From Schlegelella_A sp038258415 (GTDB taxonomy: Bacteria > Pseudomonadota > Gammaproteobacteria > Burkholderiales > Burkholderiaceae_C), in the NCBI GenBank assembly GCA_038258415.1, contig JBBSPY010000149.1, positions 1-7,927 on the forward strand: a DNA stretch of 7,927 nucleotides, in the 5' to 3' direction. The position numbers and the translations under genes were made by a program. The notes beneath the pieces are model-generated. The model saw only the letters and a list, made by a program, of their open reading frames with translations, had not been told where the DNA came from and did not search any database. This document shows positions 1 to 5,676 of the stretch, one piece after another; position 1 is the first letter of the stretch, and every line of letters begins with the position of its first letter.

Positions 1-1
1 C

Positions 2-172
2 GGGCTGCCGGTCGTCGAGGTCCACCTTTCGAACGTGCACGCACGCGAGCCGTTTCGCCATCGCTCGCGGATCGCAGCGGCGTGCGTCGGCGTCGTCGCG
101 GGGTTCGGCGTCGCGAGCTACACGATGGCGATCGACGGTCTTTGCACCAGGCTGAAAGCCGCGACGACGTGA
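2..172 (+). CDS. aroQ: Type II 3-dehydroquinate dehydratase, C-terminal part (5' end outside window)
   Basis: Only the last 56 residues are present; the start lies upstream of the window. The fragment contains VEVHLSNVHAREPFRHRS, the hallmark C-terminal active-site block of the dodecameric type II dehydroquinases. In that family the His of VH-[IL]-S is the catalytic acid, and the following Ser and the Arg of the FR pair bind substrate. All three are present here (residues 8, 10 and 19 of the fragment). The enzyme interconverts 3-dehydroquinate and 3-dehydroshikimate in the cytoplasm. The family serves aromatic amino acid synthesis in some bacteria and quinate breakdown in others. Its stop codon overlaps the GTG start of pcaI, which makes a catabolic (QuiB-like) role plausible here, but that is inference from context. 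Family assignment is firm; the pathway role is not. Confidence 0.9.
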   Translation, partial: GLPVVEVHLSNVHAREPFRHRSRIAAACVGVVAGFGVASYTMAIDGLCTRLKAATT

Positions 173-864
173 TCGACAAGCAGGTCGCCTCGCTCGCCGC
201 AGCCGTTGCCGACGTGCCCAATGGCGCGACGGTGATGATCGGCGGCTTCGGCACCGCCGGCCTCCCGAACGAGCTGGTGCACGCGCTCATCGACCAAGGC
301 GCGAAGGACCTGGTCGTCGTCAACAACAACGCCGGCAACGGCGACATCGGCCTGGCCGCGCTGATCGCGGCAAGGCGGGTGCGCAAGATCGTCTGCTCGT
401 TCCCGCGCCAGGCCGACAGCCACCACTTCGACGGCCTCTACCGCTCGGGCAACCTCGAGCTCGAGCTCGTGCCGCAGGGCAACCTCGCCGAGCGCATCCG
501 CGCCGCGGGCGCCGGCATCGGCGGCTTCTTCACGCCCACCGGCTACGGCACCGAGCTCGCCGAGGGCAAGGAAACACGCGAGATCGACGGCAGGATGTAT
601 GTGCTCGAGTCGCCCATCCACGCCGACTACGCCTTCATCAAGGCCGAGCGCGGCGACCGATGGGGCAACCTCACCTACCGCATGACGGCACGCAACTTCG
701 GGCCGGTGATGGCCATGGCGGCGAAGACGACCATCGCCACCGTGCACGAGATCGTTCCGCTCGGCAGCCTCGACCCCGAGGCGGTGGTGACGCCAGGGAT
801 CTTCGTGCAGCGTGTGGTGAAGATCGACCGCGTCGCGACGAGCGGCGGCGGGTTCAAGTCATGA
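169..864 (+). CDS. pcaI: 3-oxoadipate CoA-transferase, subunit A
   Basis: This 231-residue protein is the usual length for PcaI and resembles the Pseudomonas putida protein from end to end as I recall it. The family I CoA-transferase subunit A signature is visible at residues 18-33, including GGFGTAG at 25-31. Other conserved blocks are NNNAGNGDIGLAAL, CSFPRQADS, VPQGNLAERIRAAG and EGKETREIDGRMYVLE. With PcaJ it moves CoA from succinyl-CoA to 3-oxoadipate, the penultimate step of the beta-ketoadipate pathway. The frame is open upstream to a GTG at 82, but that stretch is Arg-rich read-through inside aroQ. The GTG at 169 aligns with the family's MIxK start and overlaps the aroQ stop (GTGA), which implies translational coupling; no strong Shine-Dalgarno is seen. 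A succinyl-CoA:acetoacetate CoA-transferase subunit is the main alternative, disfavoured by the adjacent pcaF. Confidence 0.94.
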   Translation: MIDKQVASLAAAVADVPNGATVMIGGFGTAGLPNELVHALIDQGAKDLVVVNNNAGNGDIGLAALIAARRVRKIVCSFPRQADSHHFDGLYRSGNLELELVPQGNLAERIRAAGAGIGGFFTPTGYGTELAEGKETREIDGRMYVLESPIHADYAFIKAERGDRWGNLTYRMTARNFGPVMAMAAKTTIATVHEIVPLGSLDPEAVVTPGIFVQRVVKIDRVATSGGGFKS

Positions 865-874
865 GGGACGGGCG

Positions 875-1525
875 ATGAGCGACGGCGCGCGTTGGGATCG
901 CAAGGTCATGGCCGCGAAGGTCGCCGCCGACATCGCCGACGGCTCGGTGGTCAACCTGGGCATCGGCCTGCCGACGCTGGTCGCGAACCACCTGCCGCCG
1001 GACCGCGAGATCGTCCTGCACAGCGAGAACGGCGTCATCGGCATGGGCCCGGCGCCCGAGGCCGGCGCGGAGGACTACGACCTCACCAACGCCGGCAAGC
1101 AGCCGGTGACGCTGCTGCCCGGCGGTTCGTTCTTCCACCACGCCGACAGCTTCGCGATGATGCGCGGCGGCCACCTCGACGTCTGCGTGCTCGGCGCCTT
1201 CCAGGTTGCGGCCAACGGCGACCTGGCCAACTGGCACACGGGCGCGGCCGACGCGATCCCCGCCGTCGGCGGCGCGATGGACCTGGCGATCGGCGCCAAG
1301 CGGACCTGGGTGATGATGGAGCACGTCACCAAGTCGGGCGAGGCGAAGATCGTCGAGCGCTGCAGCTATCCGCTCACCGGCGTGGCCTGCGTGTCGCGCA
1401 TCTACACCGACCTCGCGGTGATCGACGTCACCGACGCCGGCCTCGTCGTCCGCGAGATCGTCGACGGCCTCGCATTCGCCGATCTGCAGCGGCGCACCGC
1501 CGCCACCCTCCAGGAACGACCATGA
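875..1525 (+). CDS. pcaJ: 3-oxoadipate CoA-transferase, subunit B
   Basis: This 216-residue protein is the catalytic partner of PcaI. The family I subunit B signature LHSENGVIG lies at residues 48-56. Glu51 in SENG is the residue expected to form the glutamyl-CoA thioester intermediate. Further family blocks are VNLGIGLPTLVAN near residue 26, FFHHADSFAMMRGGHLD, GDLANWHTGA, IPAVGGAMDLA and YPLTGVACVSRIYTDLAV. The start is the ATG 10 bp after the pcaI stop, preceded by a GAGGGA Shine-Dalgarno at 863-868 that overlaps that stop codon. Its own stop overlaps the pcaF start by 4 nt (ATGA), so pcaI, pcaJ and pcaF form one tightly packed operon. The long open frame at 892 that runs on into pcaF covers this gene out of frame and is not a separate product. 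Confidence 0.95.
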   Translation: MSDGARWDRKVMAAKVAADIADGSVVNLGIGLPTLVANHLPPDREIVLHSENGVIGMGPAPEAGAEDYDLTNAGKQPVTLLPGGSFFHHADSFAMMRGGHLDVCVLGAFQVAANGDLANWHTGAADAIPAVGGAMDLAIGAKRTWVMMEHVTKSGEAKIVERCSYPLTGVACVSRIYTDLAVIDVTDAGLVVREIVDGLAFADLQRRTAATLQERP

Positions 1526-2724
1526 CCGACGCCTTCGTCTGCGACGCCGTTCGCACCCCCTTCGGCCGCTACGGCGGCTCGCTCGCCTCGGTGCGCGCCG
1601 ACGATCTCGGCGCCGTTCCCCTCAAGGCGCTCGTCGCGCGCAATCCGAAGGTCGACTGGTCGGCTGTCGCCGACGTGCTCTACGGCTGCGCCAACCAGGC
1701 CGGCGAAGACAACCGCAACGTCGCGCGGATGGCGCTGCTGCTCGCCGGCCTTCCGGTCGAGGTGCCCGGCGCGACGATCAACCGCCTCTGCGGCTCCGGG
1801 ATGGACGCCGTGGGCACCGCCGCGCGCGCCATCAAGGCCGGCGAGGCGGAGCTGATGATCGCCGGTGGCGTCGAGAGCATGAGCCGTGCACCGTTCGTGA
1901 TGCCGAAGGCCGAGAGCGCGTTCTCGAGAGCCAACACGGTGTATGACACGACGATCGGCTGGCGCTTCGTCAACAAGCTCATGAAGGAGCGCTACGGCGT
2001 CGACTCGATGCCGGAGACGGCCGAGAACGTCGCCGCCGACTTCGGCATCGAGCGCGCGGCGCAGGACCGGATGGCGCTCGCCTCGCAGCAGAAGGCCTTG
2101 GCGGCGCAGCAGCGCGGCTTCTTCGACGCCGAGATCGTGCCGGTGACGATCGCGCAGAAGAAGGGCGACGCCATCGTCGTCACCAGAGACGAGCATCCGC
2201 GCGAGACCAGCCTGGAGGCACTGGCCAGGCTCAAGGGCGTCGTCAGGCCCGATGGCTCGGTGACGGCGGGCAATGCGTCGGGCGTCAACGACGGCGCCTG
2301 TGCGCTGCTCGTCGCCGGCGAGAAGGCGGCGGCGCGACACGGGCTGACGCCGCGGGCGCGCGTCGTCGCGATGGCCACCGCGGGCGTGCCGCCGCGCGTC
2401 ATGGGCATGGGCCCGGCGCCGGCGACCCGGAAGGTGCTCGAACGCGCCGGACTGGCCTTGTCGCAGATCGACGTCATCGAGCTCAACGAAGCGTTCGCGG
2501 CGCAGGGCCTCGCCGTGCTGCGCGACCTCGGCCTTGCCGACGACGACCCGCGCGTCAACCCGAACGGCGGCGCGATCGCGCTCGGCCACCCGCTCGGCGC
2601 GAGCGGCGCTCGCCTGGTGACGACCGCCGTGAACCAGCTGCACGCCGGTGGCGGTCGCTACGCGCTCTGCACGATGTGCATCGGCGTCGGCCAGGGCATC
2701 GCCATGGTGCTCGAACGGGTGTAG
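1522..2724 (+). CDS. pcaF: 3-oxoadipyl-CoA thiolase
   Basis: This 400-residue protein is exactly the length typical of PcaF. It cleaves 3-oxoadipyl-CoA with CoA into succinyl-CoA and acetyl-CoA, the last step of the beta-ketoadipate pathway. All thiolase catalytic residues are present: nucleophilic Cys90 in INRLCGSGMDAVG, His356 in ALGHPLGASG, and Cys386 in CTMCIGVGQG. The NEAFAAQ loop is also there. The N-terminal AFVCDAVRTPFGRYGGSLA is typical of the PcaF/PaaJ subgroup. The start is the ATG overlapping the pcaJ stop, with an AGGAA ribosome site at 1512-1516 and a 5-nt spacer. The same frame stays open upstream to 892, but that part lies over pcaJ and has the Arg-rich composition of a shadow frame. 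PaaJ of phenylacetate degradation catalyses the same reaction; adjacency to pcaIJ favours pcaF. Confidence 0.95.
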   Translation: MTDAFVCDAVRTPFGRYGGSLASVRADDLGAVPLKALVARNPKVDWSAVADVLYGCANQAGEDNRNVARMALLLAGLPVEVPGATINRLCGSGMDAVGTAARAIKAGEAELMIAGGVESMSRAPFVMPKAESAFSRANTVYDTTIGWRFVNKLMKERYGVDSMPETAENVAADFGIERAAQDRMALASQQKALAAQQRGFFDAEIVPVTIAQKKGDAIVVTRDEHPRETSLEALARLKGVVRPDGSVTAGNASGVNDGACALLVAGEKAAARHGLTPRARVVAMATAGVPPRVMGMGPAPATRKVLERAGLALSQIDVIELNEAFAAQGLAVLRDLGLADDDPRVNPNGGAIALGHPLGASGARLVTTAVNQLHAGGGRYALCTMCIGVGQGIAMVLERV

Positions 2725-2740
2725 TCCGCCCTGCCCGGTC

Positions 2741-2761
2741 CGGCCCTGTAGGCGCGGGCCG
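2741..2761 (+). terminator. Possible hairpin terminator after pcaF
   Basis: A perfect 6-bp GC stem (CGGCCC at 2741-2746, GGGCCG at 2756-2761) with a 9-nt loop starts 17 bp after the pcaF stop. It sits where an operon terminator would be expected. No U-tract follows, so it is not a canonical intrinsic terminator, and short GC stems arise easily by chance in this sequence. Confidence 0.25.
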
Positions 2762-2846
2762 ACGGAGCGACGTGCCATCGTCGGAGCGCGGCCGGCGCCG
2801 CCGCGAGGTAGATTGATCGTTCGAACCCACTCGAGCGCAAGCCACC

Positions 2847-3227
2847 ATGTCCAACAGCAACCTCCTCGGCGGCGAACGCGCGCCTCAGCAGCCCAAAGGC
2901 ACCGACGCGGAGTATCTCGGCCCGAGCGACACCTCCGACAGCGGCAGCGACATCGTCGGCGCGACCCGCCTGAAGACCGACACCGAGCAAGGCGAGCTCG
3001 GCGGCGCGACCCCGATCGACCTCGACTCCGACAGCGATTCGATGGGCACCGGCGAGCGCGCCGAGGCCGTTCCCGAAGGCGCCCGCGACGGCGCCGACAT
3101 CGCCCCGGACCGCATCGCCGGCTCGAAAGACGCGATGGACTCGGCACGCTCGATCACCGGCGACGACGACGAGATCGAGTTGCTCGCTGCCGAGACCGAC
3201 GACGACAACGAAAGTGACGATCAGTAG
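2847..3227 (+). CDS. Small acidic, probably disordered protein of unknown function
   Basis: This 126-residue protein has about 33 Asp/Glu against 9 Lys/Arg and no Cys or Trp. It is rich in Ser, Gly and Asp, with low-complexity patches such as GPSDTSDSGSD near residue 25, DLDSDSDS near 48 and a TDDDNESDD tail. No signal peptide or membrane segment is visible, so a soluble cytoplasmic, intrinsically disordered protein is likely. The even codon usage and an ATG start 122 bp after pcaF argue that it is real, although the strand opposite is also open over part of it. The ribosome site is weak. It leads a run of small genes on the same strand (next start 28 bp downstream). I do not recognise a named family. 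Acidity of this kind could reflect metal, nucleic-acid-mimic or stress-related roles, but nothing here decides between them. Confidence 0.7.
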   Translation: MSNSNLLGGERAPQQPKGTDAEYLGPSDTSDSGSDIVGATRLKTDTEQGELGGATPIDLDSDSDSMGTGERAEAVPEGARDGADIAPDRIAGSKDAMDSARSITGDDDEIELLAAETDDDNESDDQ

Positions 3228-3255
3228 CGCGAGCGGACTCGACTCCCACCCGACC

Positions 3256-3615
3256 ATGGCAGACAAGGACGACCCCGAATCCAGCACGCCGAAGCGGATC
3301 CGCCCCGGCTGGCGAACCGCGATCCTCGTCTGCAAGGCCTGCGAGAAGCGACGCAGCGGACCGCGCAAGACCAAGGCCAAGGAGATCGGCAGGGCCATCG
3401 CCCGCGCCGCTCGAGACAGCCGGCTCGGCAAGGTGCGCGTGGTCTACACGACCTGCCTTGGTGCGTGCCCGAAGAAGGCGCTGACCATCGCCGCGACGCC
3501 GCCCGGCCAGCCGGCGACGATGATCGCGTTCCGCAAGGGCGACGAACCGGCCGCAGCGGCGGCCGCGCTGTTCGCCGTCGCGGCCCGGCCCGATCCGAGC
3601 CCCGAGACGTTGTAG
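3256..3615 (+). CDS. Thioredoxin-like [2Fe-2S] ferredoxin-type (or DUF1636-like) protein
   Basis: This 119-residue protein has a charged N-terminal tail, then a small domain with four cysteines: Cys26 and Cys29 in LVCKACEKR, and Cys67 and Cys71 in TTCLGACPKKAL. The TxCLGxCPxxA block with C-x3-C matches the thioredoxin-fold [2Fe-2S] ferredoxins (COG3411, NuoE-like). The close C-x2-C first pair is instead reminiscent of DUF1636 predicted metal-binding proteins. Either way an Fe-S or metal site is likely, with a role in electron transfer or metal handling; no partner is known. It lacks a signal peptide and ends in an Ala-rich helix. A GTG at 3214 in the same frame would overlap the previous gene; the ATG at 3256 is preferred because the domain and a normal charged N-terminus follow it. 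It lies 28 bp after the acidic-protein gene and 34 bp before the next gene. Confidence 0.75.
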   Translation: MADKDDPESSTPKRIRPGWRTAILVCKACEKRRSGPRKTKAKEIGRAIARAARDSRLGKVRVVYTTCLGACPKKALTIAATPPGQPATMIAFRKGDEPAAAAAALFAVAARPDPSPETL

Positions 3616-3638
3616 GCGTCGACGGAACCACGACCCGC

Positions 3639-3644
3639 AAGGAG
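3639..3644 (+). promoter_or_regulatory. Shine-Dalgarno that sets the start of the Trp-repeat protein
   Basis: AAGGAG is a near-perfect ribosome site ending 5 nt before the ATG at 3650. It overlaps the GTG at 3644, which is in frame but has no ribosome site of its own. This decides the start at 3650. Confidence 0.75.
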
Positions 3645-3649
3645 TGACG

Positions 3650-3928
3650 ATGCAAGACCCCAAGCCCCGCACCTGGACCGAAGAAGACGTGTACTGGCGC
3701 GACAACCACCGCAGCCGTCCCTACTTCGATCCGACGGTCACGTACGACGACTACGGCCCTGCCTATGCATACGGCGTGGACTCGTTCGGGCGTCACACAG
3801 GAAAGCAATGGGAGAACGTCGAAGGCGACCTCTCCCGCGACTGGGAGCAGTTCAAGGGCAAGTCCAGCCTGACGTGGGAGCGTGCGAAGCACGCCGTCAA
3901 GGATGCGTGGGATCGGATGACCGGCTGA
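3650..3928 (+). CDS. Small Trp/Tyr-rich protein with an 11-residue Trp repeat, unknown function
   Basis: This 92-residue protein is preceded by the strongest ribosome site of the small-gene group. Its N-terminal half is unusually aromatic (Trp9, Trp16, Tyr15, 25, 32, 35, 39 and 41) with a YWRDNHRSRPYF stretch. Its C-terminal half carries Trp54, Trp65, Trp76 and Trp87 at an exact 11-residue spacing, each followed by an acidic residue (WEN, WEQ, WER, WDR). Such hendecad periodicity fits a long amphipathic helix, as in LEA-like or CsbD-like stress proteins, where WxxxKG-type repeats occur. No signal peptide or transmembrane segment is visible. The stop is 8 bp before the tartrate dehydrogenase start, so co-transcription is likely. 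I do not recognise a named family; a stress or envelope-stabilising role is only inference from repeat shape. Confidence 0.72.
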   Translation: MQDPKPRTWTEEDVYWRDNHRSRPYFDPTVTYDDYGPAYAYGVDSFGRHTGKQWENVEGDLSRDWEQFKGKSSLTWERAKHAVKDAWDRMTG

Positions 3929-3936
3929 CCGTCACC

Positions 3937-5031
3937 ATGACAGCCGAGACCCGAAAGACCTATCGCATCGCCGCGATCCCCGGCGACGGCATCGGCAAGG
4001 AGGTCATGCCCGAAGGCCTGCGCGCCCTCGACGCCGCGTCGCGGCGGTTCGGCTTCACGCTCCGCGTCGAGCCGATCACGTGGGCGAGTTGCGACTATCA
4101 CCAGGCCACCGGCAGCATGATGCCGGCCGACTGGAAGACGCAGCTCGCGCCGATGGACGCGCTCTACTTCGGCGCCGTGGGCTGGCCGGCTCTGGTGCCG
4201 GACCACGTCTCGCTGTGGGGATCGCTGCTGAAGTTTCGCCGCGAGTTCGATCAGTACGTGAACCTTCGGCCGGTGCGCCTCTTCAAAGGCGTTCCCTGCC
4301 CGCTGGTCGACCGTCACGGCAAGCCGCGCAGCCCGGGCGACATCGACTTCTTCGTCGTGCGCGAGAACACCGAAGGCGAGTACACGAACTCGGGCGGCGT
4401 CCTGTTCGCCGGTACCGACCGCGAGATCGTCATCCAGGAGTCGGTCTTCTCGCGGCACGGCTCCGACCGCATCCTGCGCTATGCCTTCGAGCTGGCACGG
4501 TCGCGTGAGCGCAAGCGGCTCACGGTGGCGACCAAGAGCAACGGCATCGCCATCAGCATGCCGTGGTGGGACTCGCGGGCCGACGCCATCCACGCCGACT
4601 ATCCCGAGATCGCCGTCGACAAGCAGCACATCGACATCCTGTCGGCGCGCTTCGTGCTCCAGCCCGACCGGTTCGACGTCGTCGTCGCCACCAACCTGTT
4701 CGGCGACATCCTGTCCGACCTCGGCCCCGCGTGCACCGGAACCATCGGCATCGCGCCGTCGGCCAACCTCAACCCCGAGCGCGCGTACCCGTCGTTGTTC
4801 GAGCCCGTGCACGGCTCGGCGCCCGACATCCACGGGCAGAACATCGCCAACCCGGTGGCGATGATCTGGTCGGGCGCACTCATGCTCGAGTTCCTCGGCG
4901 AGCGCGCGGCCCACGACGCAATCGTCACCGCGATCGAACAGGTGCTGGCCGAAGGCCCGCGCACGGCCGACCTCGGCGGCAGCGCCACGACGACCGAAAT
5001 GGGCGAGGCGATCGCGGCGCGGATCGCCTGA
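3937..5031 (+). CDS. Tartrate dehydrogenase / D-malate dehydrogenase family protein
   Basis: This 364-residue NAD-dependent beta-decarboxylating dehydrogenase belongs to the isocitrate/isopropylmalate dehydrogenase superfamily. Visible motifs are the N-terminal AAIPGDGIGKEV (Gly16-Gly20), MMPADW, GAVGWPALVPDHVSLWG, FDQYVNLRPVRLFKGV, RENTEGEY with catalytic Tyr149, TKSNG with catalytic Lys200, and NLFGDILSDL with metal-binding Asp257 and Asp261. The nucleotide-binding block HGSAPDIHGQNIANP follows. The PDHxSLWG and FDQYxNxRP blocks place it with TtuC/DmlA-type tartrate/D-malate enzymes rather than LeuB. Expected reactions are oxidation of tartrate or oxidative decarboxylation of D-malate with Mn2+ and NAD+; the true substrate cannot be read from sequence. 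The ATG at 3937 matches the family start; the frame is open further upstream only across the preceding gene. No Shine-Dalgarno is obvious, so translation may depend on the upstream gene. Confidence 0.9.
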   Translation: MTAETRKTYRIAAIPGDGIGKEVMPEGLRALDAASRRFGFTLRVEPITWASCDYHQATGSMMPADWKTQLAPMDALYFGAVGWPALVPDHVSLWGSLLKFRREFDQYVNLRPVRLFKGVPCPLVDRHGKPRSPGDIDFFVVRENTEGEYTNSGGVLFAGTDREIVIQESVFSRHGSDRILRYAFELARSRERKRLTVATKSNGIAISMPWWDSRADAIHADYPEIAVDKQHIDILSARFVLQPDRFDVVVATNLFGDILSDLGPACTGTIGIAPSANLNPERAYPSLFEPVHGSAPDIHGQNIANPVAMIWSGALMLEFLGERAAHDAIVTAIEQVLAEGPRTADLGGSATTTEMGEAIAARIA

Positions 5032-5037
5032 GCCGCC

Positions 5038-5054
5038 CCTGGCGTCACGCCGGG
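5038..5054. terminator. Hairpin in the convergent dehydrogenase/GAF junction
   Basis: A 7-bp stem (5038-5044 with 5048-5054, one G-U pair on the + transcript) closes a 3-nt loop that is the stop codon of the minus-strand GAF gene. It begins 7 nt past the dehydrogenase stop. Position suggests a bidirectional transcription end, but no proper U-tract follows on either strand. Confidence 0.3.
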
Positions 5055-5536
5055 TCGGTTCGCTTCTCGAGCGTGCTCACCACCTGCTGGGCAAGGAACC
5101 GCAATGCCTCGACCTGCTCCGTCCCCGCCTGTCTCGGCTTGACATCGAGGACGCAGACGGTGCCGACGGCGTGCCCGGACGACGTGATCAACGGTGCGCC
5201 TGCGTAGAAGCGCAGATGGGGGTCGCCGGTGACGAGCGGGTTGTCCGCGAAGCGCGGATCGAGCGTCGCGTCCTCGACGACCATGACCTCGCCCGGACGG
5301 CGGATCGCATGGTCGCAGAAGGCCCATTCGCGCGGCGTGTCCGACAGGCCGCTGCCGACGGCGGACTTGAATCGCTGCCGGTCACCGTCGATCAGCGACA
5401 CGAACGCGATCGGCGCCTGGAACATGTCGGCCGCGGTTCGGGTGATGTCGTCGAGCGCGGTGTCGGCGAAGGCGTCGATCGCGAGGCGGTCGAGCGCGGC
5501 CTGTCGCGCGGGTTCGTTCACGTCGTCCTGGGTCAT
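5045..5536 (-). CDS. Stand-alone GAF-domain protein
   Basis: This 163-residue protein is almost entirely one GAF domain (about residues 20-160). It has the typical blocks of the GAF subgroup fused to many sensor kinases and diguanylate cyclases: APIAFVSLIDGDRQRFKS, GLSDTPREWAFCDHAI, VVEDATLDPRFADNPLV, GDPHLRFYAGAPL and GHAVGTVCVLDVKPR. No output domain (kinase, GGDEF, EAL or HTH), signal peptide or membrane segment is present, so it would be a cytoplasmic sensor acting through a partner. The ligand is unknown; Cys74 in the AFCDHAI block is a candidate redox or cofactor-contacting residue. The start is supported by GGAGG (complement of 5545-5549) 8 nt upstream of the ATG. It converges on the dehydrogenase gene with 13 bp between stops and is divergent from the lipoprotein gene. 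Confidence 0.88.
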   Translation of the reverse strand: MTQDDVNEPARQAALDRLAIDAFADTALDDITRTAADMFQAPIAFVSLIDGDRQRFKSAVGSGLSDTPREWAFCDHAIRRPGEVMVVEDATLDPRFADNPLVTGDPHLRFYAGAPLITSSGHAVGTVCVLDVKPRQAGTEQVEALRFLAQQVVSTLEKRTDPA

Positions 5537-5586
5537 CGCGTCGGCCTCCAGGGCAGGAGGTTAGCCGACGATCGGCACGAGGACCG

Positions 5587-5619
5587 GCGGACGCGACCCG
5601 CGCGAAGGTCGCGGTCCGC
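5587..5619. repeat. Long GC-rich imperfect palindrome in the divergent intergenic region
   Basis: Arms at 5587-5598 and 5607-5619 are complementary over 12 bp with a single bulged base, around an 8-nt loop; the inner 7 bp (CGCGACC / GGTCGCG) are perfect. It sits in the 140-bp gap between the divergent GAF and lipoprotein genes. It could be an operator, a 5' leader hairpin for the minus-strand transcript, or a structural element. No U-tract follows on either strand, so a terminator is unlikely. The rest of this gap shows no convincing promoter; a TAGAGT at 5623-5628 is a weak -10 candidate only. Confidence 0.55.
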
Positions 5620-5676
5620 AGCTAGAGTCGTGGCTGGTCCATCCTCGACTCCGGCCTCGACGCCGGCGCGACTCCC

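Noticed and set aside
82..168. Longer pcaI with a GTG start at 82
   Set aside because: The extension lies within aroQ, is Arg-rich and has no counterpart in the family; the GTG at 169 aligns with known N-termini.
892..1521. Open frame running from 892 into pcaF, suggesting a 610-residue fusion protein
   Set aside because: The extra N-terminal part is an Arg/His/Gly-rich out-of-frame reading of pcaJ, and pcaF has a proper ribosome site and family-typical start at 1522.
2725..2846. Promoter for the small-gene group (for example TTGATC near 2814)
   Set aside because: No pair of -35 and -10 boxes with acceptable spacing could be made out by eye.
1402..3147. 581-residue open frame on the minus strand opposite pcaF and the acidic gene
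   Set aside because: It is Arg/Ala-rich with no recognisable motif. Long antisense frames are expected at this GC content, and the plus strand has clear catalytic motifs.
3793..4914. 373-residue minus-strand open frame opposite the dehydrogenase
   Set aside because: It is a composition-driven shadow; the dehydrogenase on the plus strand has all its conserved residues.
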